A DNA stretch of 64,000 nt from Lachnospiraceae bacterium GAM79. GTDB lineage: Bacteria; Bacillota; Clostridia; Lachnospirales; Lachnospiraceae. Where the stretch lies: contig AP018536.1 of the NCBI GenBank assembly GCA_003584705.1, forward strand, positions 3,286,001 through 3,350,000. Direction: 5' to 3'. The position numbers and the translations under genes are program-made. This document shows, piece by piece, positions 27,784 through 35,384 of this stretch; the first letter of the stretch is position 1, and each line of letters opens with the position of its first letter. The notes beneath the pieces were generated by a model. It made no database searches. It had not been told where the DNA came from and saw nothing but the letters and a program-made list of their open reading frames with translations.

Positions 27784-28839
27784 TTATTCCCCGGTGTCGA
27801 ACTGTTCTCCTTCGTTGGCGTCTTCCATGACGACCTCCGGCTCCGGGATGCCTGCATTTTCCACATAGCTGAAATGAATGACCGCCTGTGGCCAGTTGAA
27901 GCTGATCCGGGCGGTCTTCTGCCGCTCCTCGCCTGCCTTGCGAATCAGTTCCAACAGTTCCTGCAAGACTTCTCTGGTCAGATAGCCTCCCCGCCACTGG
28001 AACGTCATGGCCCGGCCTTTTTTCGCCATCTGCTGTGCTCTTTTATATACTTCTTCCGTTTTCGTAAAGGAAAGTTTTTTCTCCTTGTAATAAAAATGAT
28101 CGTTGTCCGGACAGCCGGGTGCCGGGGCGATCAACGGTTCATGATCCCGGAACACTGCTTTATCTCCCAGATTGAAATAGTCGTAGCGGATCTCTCCGGG
28201 TGCTTCCGCATTGCCCTGATGTTTTCCCAATGTATTGTCAAATGTGGCATCCAGATGGTAATACTGCCCGCCGATCCGCACAATATTCCAGGTGTGACGG
28301 TACTTGATCCCTTTCTCCGGATTGTTGCCGCAGATAGCGATTACACACCATACACCCAGCGCATCACAAAGCACCTTCACCGATTTGGCAATGCCCTCGC
28401 AGACACCCACACCCTGTCCCAGCGGTCCGATAATCTCATGGGAATAGGGCTTTTTCAACTTATCGTAGGTGATATTTTCGCAGATAAAGTCGTGAATGTA
28501 CTTCTCTTTTTCCCACTCTGTGAACTTTGCGGCAGGTCTTGCCAGCTTTTCCACCCGGGACTGCATGGCTTTCTGATGTTCTCTGATCTTATTTTTCTCA
28601 AACAGATACTCCGGCACGAAGATGATATTGGGGGAGTCCTGATAATATCTATACCGATAACTCACCACCCAGAAGATCTCCGGATGATCCAGCCGCAGTC
28701 GGAAAAATACGTCATACAATTCTTCTGCCGGGATCCGCGGCAGCTGAATCTCGTCTGCCAGCGCCAGCACTCCCTGCTGCATAGCGTGATAGGCGGCCTG
28801 CTGGGGCTTGTTCATTTTCTGGTAGTAATATGGTTCCAT
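27784..28839 (-). CDS. Transglutaminase-like cysteine-protease-fold protein
   Basis: 351 residues, no signal peptide. The transglutaminase-like triad is readable: Cys in GQGVGVCEGIAKSVKVLCDALG (near 145), His in IKYRHTWNIVRIGGQYYH (near 178) and Asp in HLDATFDNTLG (near 193). Around it are a helical N-terminus and a basic C-terminal region (TKTEEVYKRAQQMAKKGRAM). In Firmicutes such domains are mostly uncharacterised peptidases or amidases. It is convergent with the Dus gene, 21 bases apart. AGGAAACTACC precedes the ATG. Confidence 0.8.
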   Translation of the reverse strand: MEPYYYQKMNKPQQAAYHAMQQGVLALADEIQLPRIPAEELYDVFFRLRLDHPEIFWVVSYRYRYYQDSPNIIFVPEYLFEKNKIREHQKAMQSRVEKLARPAAKFTEWEKEKYIHDFICENITYDKLKKPYSHEIIGPLGQGVGVCEGIAKSVKVLCDALGVWCVIAICGNNPEKGIKYRHTWNIVRIGGQYYHLDATFDNTLGKHQGNAEAPGEIRYDYFNLGDKAVFRDHEPLIAPAPGCPDNDHFYYKEKKLSFTKTEEVYKRAQQMAKKGRAMTFQWRGGYLTREVLQELLELIRKAGEERQKTARISFNWPQAVIHFSYVENAGIPEPEVVMEDANEGEQFDTGE

Positions 28840-28917
28840 GGTAGTTTCCTATTCTATTGTTTTCATCTGTCTTATTTTTACATTTTAACAGAAGGTTTTT
28901 CTTTTGGGTGGATGTTT

Positions 28918-28955
28918 TTGATATTTTTTGATATTTTTTTGATATTTTTTGAAAC
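28918..28955. repeat. Short T-rich direct repeats in a divergent promoter region
   Basis: The motif TTTTTGATATTTTT occurs about three times in a row between two divergently transcribed genes. It is too simple to assign a role; it could be a curved-DNA or slippage-prone promoter feature. Confidence 0.6.
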
Positions 28956-29029
28956 TTTTGCAGCAGATGCATAGTCTAACCATCAGAGACCTGTAAGATA
29001 TGGTTTTATTTAAGAGAGGAGTTTTACTT

Positions 29030-29584
29030 ATGAAAAACAAAATGATCTGTACACTTTTAACTACTGTGATGGTATTGTCTTTTGCTGCCTGTGGCAGTCA
29101 GGGAAATGGAGCAGCTTCGGCGGAAAGTACGGTGACTTCCGAAATCGGTGCGGAGGCTTCTACTGCTGAAAGTTCTGCTGCTGAAGCTAGTGCTGAGACA
29201 ACTACAGAAGCTTCTGCTGATGCGACCAACGGTACTTCTTACGAGGATAACTTTGCAGTTTCCACAGAGGATGCTGCCGCTTTCGCTAAAAAGATCCAGG
29301 ATGCCGTAGCCGCTGAAGACCTGGATGCACTCGCTGATCTGGTCAATTATCCGGTCTATGTTGCTCTGGGCGATGGCAGTGTGATCGAAACCAGGGAAGA
29401 CCTGATTGCCTTAGGTGCAGACAAAATCTTCACCCCTGAATTGAAAGACTCTATGGCTAATGCTGATCTGTCCGAATTAAGCCCCAGCATGGCAGGCTTC
29501 ACCCTCTACAGCACCGGTGACGGCCCCAACATCACCTTCAATGTCCAGAACGGAGTACTCGGCATCAGCGGTATCAATTACTAA
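29030..29584 (+). CDS. Small secreted lipoprotein
   Basis: 184 residues from ATG 29030, 8 bases after AGAGGAG. The signal peptide is MKNKMICTLLTTVMVLS and the lipobox FAAC places the acylated Cys near residue 22. Residues ~25-75 are Ala/Ser/Thr/Glu low-complexity linker. The folded part (about 80-184) contains FAKKIQDAVAAEDLDALADL and VALGDGSVIETREDLIALG, reminiscent of NTF2-like/SnoaL small domains. It should be anchored outside the membrane. Function unknown. Confidence 0.88.
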   Translation: MKNKMICTLLTTVMVLSFAACGSQGNGAASAESTVTSEIGAEASTAESSAAEASAETTTEASADATNGTSYEDNFAVSTEDAAAFAKKIQDAVAAEDLDALADLVNYPVYVALGDGSVIETREDLIALGADKIFTPELKDSMANADLSELSPSMAGFTLYSTGDGPNITFNVQNGVLGISGINY

Positions 29585-29602
29585 TTTCCGCTTTGAACCA
29601 TT

Positions 29603-29630
29603 AAGGGGAGCCTTTCATCAGGCTCCCCTT
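29603..29630. terminator. Bidirectional terminator shared by two convergent genes
   Basis: AAGGGGAGCC (29603-29612) pairs with GGCTCCCCTT (29621-29630). The 8-base loop holds the TGA (29618-29620, minus strand) of the metallophosphoesterase gene, so the hairpin is part of that coding region and also ends the lipoprotein transcript. Confidence 0.85.
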
Positions 29631-30634
29631 ACTCGTGTCGAAATAACCGTTGTCAACGGTACCATAGTGATATCTATGTTCCCGTCTGTCTTCCTCGTGA
29701 TCAGCGTAGCTCCACGCTGGATATATTGCTTCGCAATGCCGGAATATCCCAGATAATCAATGGACATTCCGTAGGTCATGCGGATGCCCTGATATATCAG
29801 GGATAATGTATTCAGGTGATCGTGTCCACAGAAGATCCATTTCAGCCAGCCGTTATCCACCGCTTTTTCGAAAAAATGTGGCGGTTGATTCGATATTCCG
29901 AAGTACTCGTCCTTTTCTCCGATACTGCCGTGTTCATAAATCACGCTGTGATCGCCCAATTTCATTTTCTCATAAGCTTCCTTAAATTCTGCGGGCGGCA
30001 TGTGGAAAAATGCCATGGCAGGCACTTTTCTCTCGTTCAGTTTTTCCATGCACCAGTCCGTCTGATCCTCATGGATCCGGTCGAAACCACTGAAAAACCA
30101 GCCGTCACCATACATGTTGGAATCCAGCAGAATCAGCGGAAGTAACAGTTTTCCCTGATCATCTGTGAGGTCTACTACAAAATTCCCTACGCCGGTAATG
30201 GGATTCTGAGGACTGTGCTCATATCTTCCTTTGGTAAAAACGGCATATTTTCCCGTAGTGAAAATCTCCGCCAGCTGTTCCTTATTGCAGGTGGAGCCCA
30301 TTTCACAGTCATGGTTACCAAAGACCAGAGTATAGGGAATCTGAAAACCATCCAGAAATACTAACAGCTTTTGCGCCTGTTTTCTATTATTCATCGTCCC
30401 GCTTTTGGGGAAAAACGGGAACACGGAATCCCCGGTCAGGACGATCAGATCCGGTCCCGTCCGGCGGATCAGCTCCGTCACCGCTTCCAGCGCCAGTTTG
30501 TCCTTTTTCCCGGAAAAAAGGCCGAACCCAAGGTGCAGATCCGTCAGCTGCAATATTTTATAATCTCTGTCCGTCGGGATGCAAAGGGAAAAAGTCTCTT
30601 CGTCCCGAATTTGAAAATATTGAGAAGTATACAT
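29618..30634 (-). CDS. Calcineurin-like metallophosphoesterase
   Basis: 338 residues. The metal-binding motifs are in order: LQLTDLHLGFG near residue 30, VLTGDSVFPF near 68, LVFGNHDCEMG near 105, AFFHMPPAEF near 210 and FCGHDHLN near 266. No signal peptide or membrane helix is seen. Relatives hydrolyse phosphomonoesters, phosphodiesters or cyclic nucleotides; the substrate is not predictable here. The C-terminus ends in STRVRGA inside the terminator stem. Confidence 0.9.
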   Translation of the reverse strand: MYTSQYFQIRDEETFSLCIPTDRDYKILQLTDLHLGFGLFSGKKDKLALEAVTELIRRTGPDLIVLTGDSVFPFFPKSGTMNNRKQAQKLLVFLDGFQIPYTLVFGNHDCEMGSTCNKEQLAEIFTTGKYAVFTKGRYEHSPQNPITGVGNFVVDLTDDQGKLLLPLILLDSNMYGDGWFFSGFDRIHEDQTDWCMEKLNERKVPAMAFFHMPPAEFKEAYEKMKLGDHSVIYEHGSIGEKDEYFGISNQPPHFFEKAVDNGWLKWIFCGHDHLNTLSLIYQGIRMTYGMSIDYLGYSGIAKQYIQRGATLITRKTDGNIDITMVPLTTVISTRVRGA

Positions 30635-30692
30635 AGGAATCTCTTTTCTGTTACTTAATCTGTTTCACTATTGTATTTGAGTTTTTTTGAAA

Positions 30693-31853
30693 TCAGCTCA
30701 ATGGGATCAGCGCACCGATTGCAGACAGCAGCGTAGACAGCACCATCAGCACCTGAAAAGGCACCGTGCCGATCACACCGCAGATAGGACTGCTGCCGGC
30801 TTTTTTCCTGGACTTTCCATAGGTCAGCACCAGCATGATGCTCACCAGTACCACAACGCCACTCATGATCCTGGTCAGAACGATAAAGCTGTTCACGCCA
30901 AACACAGCAAACAGAATGCAGGGAACTGTGGCGATCAGCCAGCTGATGCGGTTGCCGCTGCCGATCTGCTCATGAACCACATCGCGGAGGGCGAGAGTAT
31001 TGCTCCAGAACGTGGTAAGTAAAGCAAACAGGGAAAATACGCCTGCCAGGATCATCGCCCAGGTACCGATACTCTCTCCCAACTGCATGTATGCCAGTTC
31101 TTTTTCCAGCGCTCCCTTGGTTCCCAGGAGAACCGTGCCCGTTACGATCAGGACAAACACTGAGGAAAGCCCAAAACCGATGAAAATGGAGCGGCGGATC
31201 TGTTTCGCGTTGCCATCCAGACCTTTCACCACCTGAATCACCGCCTGATTGGCGGAGGTGGCGAATACCACCATGCTGTACAGCGCCAGCAGATTATTCC
31301 AGTGGAACTGTGCCCGTCGCAATGTATTCAGCGGATGCAGAAAAGTCCCCACCGTCATCACCGCAACGATTCCCATCAGGACGATGACTGCGTATTTCTG
31401 CGCGATTCCTACTGCTTTCATGCCGATAAACACCACGACTCCGGCGATCACATAGTACAAAACCTGCGCCGCCACAAAAGGCATTCCGAACCAGTTCACA
31501 AAAATCTGGGCGCCACCGTTGATGTTGCCGCTGACACCAATCATGATGGCCAGCCCGTAGACAATAAATACGCCCCAGCTGAAGATCTGTTTCATTGTGC
31601 CGTGGAACAGCTCTCCTTCAAAGCTTTTCACCAGTTGGACACCACCGTTGTTATAGGACAACTCGGCAATGATCAGGTGCAGAATCACGTTCACACAATA
31701 TGCAATCAATACCATCCACACGACATCCAGCATACTGTTCTTCGTGGCAAGATACGGAACGGCAATGATGCCCGTGCCGATGCTGTTGCCGACGATCATG
31801 CTGATGGCTTCGAAGGTCGTGAGATGGGCTTCGGATTGGATGGGGTGGGACAT
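30693..31853 (-). CDS. Amino-acid permease (APC superfamily)
   Basis: 386 residues from ATG 31853 (MSHPIQSEAHL), 7 bases after AAGGAGG. Residues upstream in the same frame are not supported. About 10-11 hydrophobic segments. The N-terminal pattern TTFEAISMIVGNSIGTGIIAVP is typical of the aromatic/hydroxy amino-acid permease and spore-germination-permease branch, where the glycine-rich break in helix 1 binds the substrate. Substrate not determinable. It is on the same strand as the unrecognised membrane protein upstream, 132 bases away. Confidence 0.82.
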   Translation of the reverse strand: MSHPIQSEAHLTTFEAISMIVGNSIGTGIIAVPYLATKNSMLDVVWMVLIAYCVNVILHLIIAELSYNNGGVQLVKSFEGELFHGTMKQIFSWGVFIVYGLAIMIGVSGNINGGAQIFVNWFGMPFVAAQVLYYVIAGVVVFIGMKAVGIAQKYAVIVLMGIVAVMTVGTFLHPLNTLRRAQFHWNNLLALYSMVVFATSANQAVIQVVKGLDGNAKQIRRSIFIGFGLSSVFVLIVTGTVLLGTKGALEKELAYMQLGESIGTWAMILAGVFSLFALLTTFWSNTLALRDVVHEQIGSGNRISWLIATVPCILFAVFGVNSFIVLTRIMSGVVVLVSIMLVLTYGKSRKKAGSSPICGVIGTVPFQVLMVLSTLLSAIGALIPLS

Positions 31854-31985
31854 AGGGAGGCCTCCTTGGTAAAAATACACTACTTTATTATGCAATATGA
31901 TTGTTTCGATATTCATCCGCGTCTACCCTGATAGGTACAAGAATATCTGTTACTAGATGGGCAATGTTTATCTGCAAGGTTGCTT

Positions 31986-32927
31986 CTATTCCTTCCGCTC
32001 CGGCAGCATCCCTTTGATCTTCACGCCACTCAGATCCACATCCAGCACGATCTTCACCATCCAAAAGAACAGCAACAGTACCAACATCGGGATCACACAG
32101 GAAGTAATGATCATCACGGCAACTGCCTCGATAAAGTGATTGAGGGAATTCTCCACCTTCTGTACCAGTTCTTCGGTAGAAATTGTCACATTTTCCACAA
32201 CATTTGCCACCGAATCTTTAGCGCCGGAAATAGCGTCTTTTGCCCAGTCGAAGATGTTTGAGACAGATCCGGAGTTATTGTTTTCCCTCTCCTGCACATT
32301 ACCTGTAACAGTTCCAGAAGCTTCTGTTGTTCCGATTCCGGATGTTTCCGTCGCATTAGTGTCATCCACCATGTCACTGTTTTCCAGTATGCTCTGTGTG
32401 CTCTTGGCATCTTCAATGGTTGCTTCGATCTGGGCCTGATAGGTGTCACCGATGAGGTCGGAGATCTTCACACTGGCAGGAACCACGAAGGAGATCGCCA
32501 AGCCGAACACCGCAAGCTTTGCTGCCAGTTTTCGTACCGTGGTATTTGCAAAGATCAGATTGAATATCCACAAGCCGCAGGCAATCGGAATCAGGTAGGT
32601 AAATGCCACATAGCCGGTAATCGTCACGAGATATTTTTCCAGATAGATAGCGCAGAGGACCACCAGCAGATATCCGCTGACATCTGCCATTTTCTCCGCA
32701 ATGGGTGTTGCCGTGTCGCCCGGAAGCAAGGTAATCAGTGCCGAAGTCACCGTGGATGCCGCCGTCAATTCCATGACAGTCTGTTTTTTCTCATCCAGAG
32801 AGGCGATGGTCTTCTGATGATTCTCCGGTGCGGAGACGTATTTTCCTACAACTGTTATGGATAAAATGGCGACCAGCAATAATACTGCTGCTGTGATGCA
32901 TTTTTTACTATCCAAATTTTTTTTCAC
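31986..32927 (-). CDS. Unrecognised membrane protein with Ser/Thr/Asn-rich linker
   Basis: 313 residues from a GTG at 32925-32927, chosen because AAAGGAG is 7 bases before it; an upstream in-frame ATG has no site. Hydrophobic segments lie at about 9-27, 83-98, 102-125, 139-155 and 275-298. Between the last two is an acidic Ser/Thr/Glu/Asn-rich stretch (about 165-225) and an amphipathic helical stretch (about 225-262). I do not recognise the family. The build (membrane, long flexible linker, membrane) suggests a sensor, stress or surface-display role, but that is a guess. Confidence 0.6.
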   Translation of the reverse strand: MKKNLDSKKCITAAVLLLVAILSITVVGKYVSAPENHQKTIASLDEKKQTVMELTAASTVTSALITLLPGDTATPIAEKMADVSGYLLVVLCAIYLEKYLVTITGYVAFTYLIPIACGLWIFNLIFANTTVRKLAAKLAVFGLAISFVVPASVKISDLIGDTYQAQIEATIEDAKSTQSILENSDMVDDTNATETSGIGTTEASGTVTGNVQERENNNSGSVSNIFDWAKDAISGAKDSVANVVENVTISTEELVQKVENSLNHFIEAVAVMIITSCVIPMLVLLLFFWMVKIVLDVDLSGVKIKGMLPERKE

Positions 32928-33009
32928 AATTGTTCTCCTTTTACTTAATTTTGTAAATACCACTGCACGTGTTTACATTTTCTTATTAGCAGACATTTAT
33001 ATCAAAAAT

Positions 33010-33025
33010 ATAAATGATTATTTAG
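33010..33025 (+). repeat. Recombination-site candidate S1 (after hsdS stop)
   Basis: ATAAATGATTATTTAG, plus orientation. It is one of four copies in the locus (33010, 33761, 35365, 36116). It lies just downstream of the stop codon of the first-listed hsdS gene. Confidence 0.75.
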
Positions 33026-33029
33026 CGTA

Positions 33030-34277
33030 TCAATCTTCAATGGTGGCTTGACCATTCATGAGCATCGGAAGGAGCCAGTCACGTAAATTGGATAACCTTT
33101 GAATTTCCTCATAATTCTTTGATTTTAAAGGAAATATAGATGCAAGCCTTTCTTTAAATTTTAAAATGACAGATAATGGTGGTACACATAGTTCTGTTTC
33201 CAGAAGGGTATTTATACGGATGCCTTTAAATATACTTCCAGTAGAGCTAGATGTTGCATGTTTAATAAAAGCATCACTCATAAAATATAAATACAAAAAT
33301 GCTGGCGTAATAATATCAGTGTTTGCACGAATTGAAAATACAGATTCGTTGATATCCCAATCCGTAGGTTCTGATTGAATGAGGTAGCAACGTCCTAATG
33401 GGGCGATACTTGCAAATAAGATATCTCCTATTTGAATATCAGATCTGTTATGAACGATAGTTCGTGCAGATTCATCAATAGTGTCACAACCTGTAAAATC
33501 TAAAGTTCCATTAGGAGTCAGATTTTTTACAGTAATGTATTTTATATCACCTGTTCCTAGTTTAAAATTATCTCTTGGGTTCAAACCAGTGCAAATATTT
33601 GAAATAATATCTTGTACTTTACAAAATGTCCAGCCTTCTGGAATAATGTGACCATTAGAATTTACCATTTTACCGCCGGAGGACTTATATGGTTTACCGT
33701 TTTCATTCGGAAAATCAAACTGTACAAACCAATAGTCATAGATGGTCTTTGCCATCTCTTCTAAATAATCATTTATCTTGTTATTTATTCTTATTTTTTC
33801 ATCTATACTGCTCAATAAATTGGCTACTTTTTTCTGTAACCCCAGACATGGTATAGGAATATCTATATCCTCAAAAACACTCTTACTAAGAATCGGAGTT
33901 CTGGTTACAGATGCTATTGAAAACAAATAATCTTTTTTCCCCTTGAGCCAATAATAAACATATCTAGGATCTGCTATACTCTCATTAAACCTTGTTATTG
34001 TATTAATCTGCTGATTTGTAGCACATCTACTATTACACATGGCTATATTTCCCATATCCCAACCTATACAGCCTGTAAGCACGCTTAATCCACCAATAGA
34101 ATTGGTTTCTATTGAATTCAATCCTTCTTCAGTAATGGTCTTTTCAGATTCTTCTATTAAATAATCTCCATGTAAATCAGAAGGTGAAATAAACATTATA
34201 TTTCCGCCATAATATTCATCTATTTCAGTAGACGGCGTTTTTCCAGTAACGACATGTCCTATATCTTTAATCTTCAT
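33030..34277 (-). CDS. hsdS: Type I restriction specificity subunit (distal copy)
   Basis: 415 residues from ATG 34277 (MKIKDIGHVVTGKTP) with AGGAGA upstream; a GTG at 34283 is the alternative. The HsdS architecture is target-recognition domain 1 (about 1-160), a conserved helical spacer (about 160-195, KINDYLEEMAKTIYDYWF), domain 2 (about 220-370) and a second helical repeat at the C-terminus (NYEEIQRLSNLRDWLLPMLMN). From INDYLEE to the end it is identical to the proximal HsdS, while domain 1 differs. It is the last gene of the operon, after the recombinase gene, so it may be expressed poorly or act as a reservoir. Confidence 0.93.
   Translation of the reverse strand: MKIKDIGHVVTGKTPSTEIDEYYGGNIMFISPSDLHGDYLIEESEKTITEEGLNSIETNSIGGLSVLTGCIGWDMGNIAMCNSRCATNQQINTITRFNESIADPRYVYYWLKGKKDYLFSIASVTRTPILSKSVFEDIDIPIPCLGLQKKVANLLSSIDEKIRINNKINDYLEEMAKTIYDYWFVQFDFPNENGKPYKSSGGKMVNSNGHIIPEGWTFCKVQDIISNICTGLNPRDNFKLGTGDIKYITVKNLTPNGTLDFTGCDTIDESARTIVHNRSDIQIGDILFASIAPLGRCYLIQSEPTDWDINESVFSIRANTDIITPAFLYLYFMSDAFIKHATSSSTGSIFKGIRINTLLETELCVPPLSVILKFKERLASIFPLKSKNYEEIQRLSNLRDWLLPMLMNGQATIED
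33761..33776 (-). repeat. Recombination-site candidate S2 (inside hsdS spacer)
   Basis: Same 16-bp sequence as at 33010, in minus orientation. It encodes INDYL at the start of the conserved spacer between the two recognition domains. Confidence 0.75.
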
Positions 34278-34295
34278 GCACACAAGTCTCCTATA

Positions 34296-35279
34296 TCATC
34301 CAATGTATTTTCTATGAGCAATTTTTACATTACTCTGCTTAACCATTGCATATTGCAATGTCGTGTCTATCCGCTGATGTCCTAGTAATTTTTGCAACTG
34401 TTCTATTGGCATCCCCTTATCTATCGCTACAGTTGCTAAGGTTCTTCTAAACTTATGAGGATGCACCTTATCTATATTCAATCTTTTCCCCATTTCACGA
34501 AGTCGTAACTCTATCCCGCCTATTTTCATTCTCCTGTACGGGGCTTTAAGTGAAACAAATAGCGCCTGTTCATTGTCTGTTCTTGATTCAAGATAATTCT
34601 GCAAATGTAGCTTTGTTCGTGCATCAAAATATACCATTCGTTCTTTGTCACCCTTACCAAATACTATACACTCCCTTTCATCAAATGAGATATCATCTCT
34701 GTTAAGCAGAACTAATTCTCCAACTCGCATTCCTGTTGATGCAAGTATATCAATCAATGCCAAATCTCTTTGATTATCACAATTATCTCTCATGGTCTCC
34801 AGTTGCTCATCTGTATATGTTTCCTTTATAACACTGGCAGACTTAATTCTATGTATTCTGCGTACCGGACTTTTGATGATGTAATCCTCGTCTTCCAGCC
34901 ATGCAAAAAAACTTGAAAATATTCTTCTTATGTTATCAATTGTCACCTTACTTGATTCCTTTTCTGCCTGATACTTAGATAAATATGTCCTCAAATCTTC
35001 TGTTTCAATTGTACATACCGTTTTTCCGATACCTTCCATCATTTGATGAATTGTATTTTTGTAATATGTTAAGGTCTTCTCTGAACACCCTTCTATTCTC
35101 TTTGCAGATAAAAATATCTCCAAGTAATCCAATGTGTCCTGCTCCTTCTCTTCTTCCTTGGTTACAATAGTAACATTGTACAGATTTACCTCTAGTACAT
35201 CCTTCAATTTTTTTAATTGTTCATTGTTAAGCGACGGAAGCATTTCATTGATAATCTCCGTTATTACTCTTTCTTTCAT
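34296..35279 (-). CDS. Tyrosine site-specific recombinase
   Basis: 327 residues. The N-terminal SAM-like core-binding domain is at about 45-130 (YLEIFLSAKRIEGCSEKTLTYY). The catalytic domain follows: Arg in LASTGMRVGELVLLNRDDI (near 190), Lys in VFGKGDKERMVYF, HPHKFRRTLATVAIDKG (His/Arg near 275), GHQRIDTTLQYA and the nucleophile Tyr near 313. It is the XerC/D-like class that sits in shuffling hsdS loci and inverts or exchanges specificity segments. AAAGGAG precedes the ATG. It lies between the two hsdS genes, on the same strand. The 16-bp sites around the cassettes are its likely targets. Confidence 0.93.
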   Translation of the reverse strand: MKERVITEIINEMLPSLNNEQLKKLKDVLEVNLYNVTIVTKEEEKEQDTLDYLEIFLSAKRIEGCSEKTLTYYKNTIHQMMEGIGKTVCTIETEDLRTYLSKYQAEKESSKVTIDNIRRIFSSFFAWLEDEDYIIKSPVRRIHRIKSASVIKETYTDEQLETMRDNCDNQRDLALIDILASTGMRVGELVLLNRDDISFDERECIVFGKGDKERMVYFDARTKLHLQNYLESRTDNEQALFVSLKAPYRRMKIGGIELRLREMGKRLNIDKVHPHKFRRTLATVAIDKGMPIEQLQKLLGHQRIDTTLQYAMVKQSNVKIAHRKYIG

Positions 35280-35364
35280 GTGTTTCTCCTTTATATGTGA
35301 GAACCACCATGAAGTGGAGTTCCTTTTTTTGCTCTCGCCACTTTCAAGAGTTAATAGTTCTATT

Positions 35365-35380
35365 ATAAATGATTATTTAG
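35365..35380 (+). repeat. Recombination-site candidate S3 (after hsdS stop)
   Basis: ATAAATGATTATTTAG in plus orientation, 5 bases beyond the proximal hsdS stop, counted on the minus strand. Confidence 0.75.
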
Positions 35381-35384
35381 CGTA

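Larger units (their letters stand above)
33009..33778. repeat. hsdS 3' cassette, copy A of a long direct repeat
   Basis: Reads the same as 35364-36133 as far as I compared by eye; the encoded proteins are identical. It covers the second target-recognition half of hsdS plus about 20 bases past its stop. Its two ends are the same 16-bp sequence in opposite orientation (33010-33025 and 33761-33776). Confidence 0.92.

Noticed and set aside
35288..35330. Hairpin GAACCAC...GTGGAGTTC with T-run as a terminator of the hsd operon
   Set aside because: The T-run is on the plus strand side, while the hsd genes are read on the minus strand, so it would not end that transcript.
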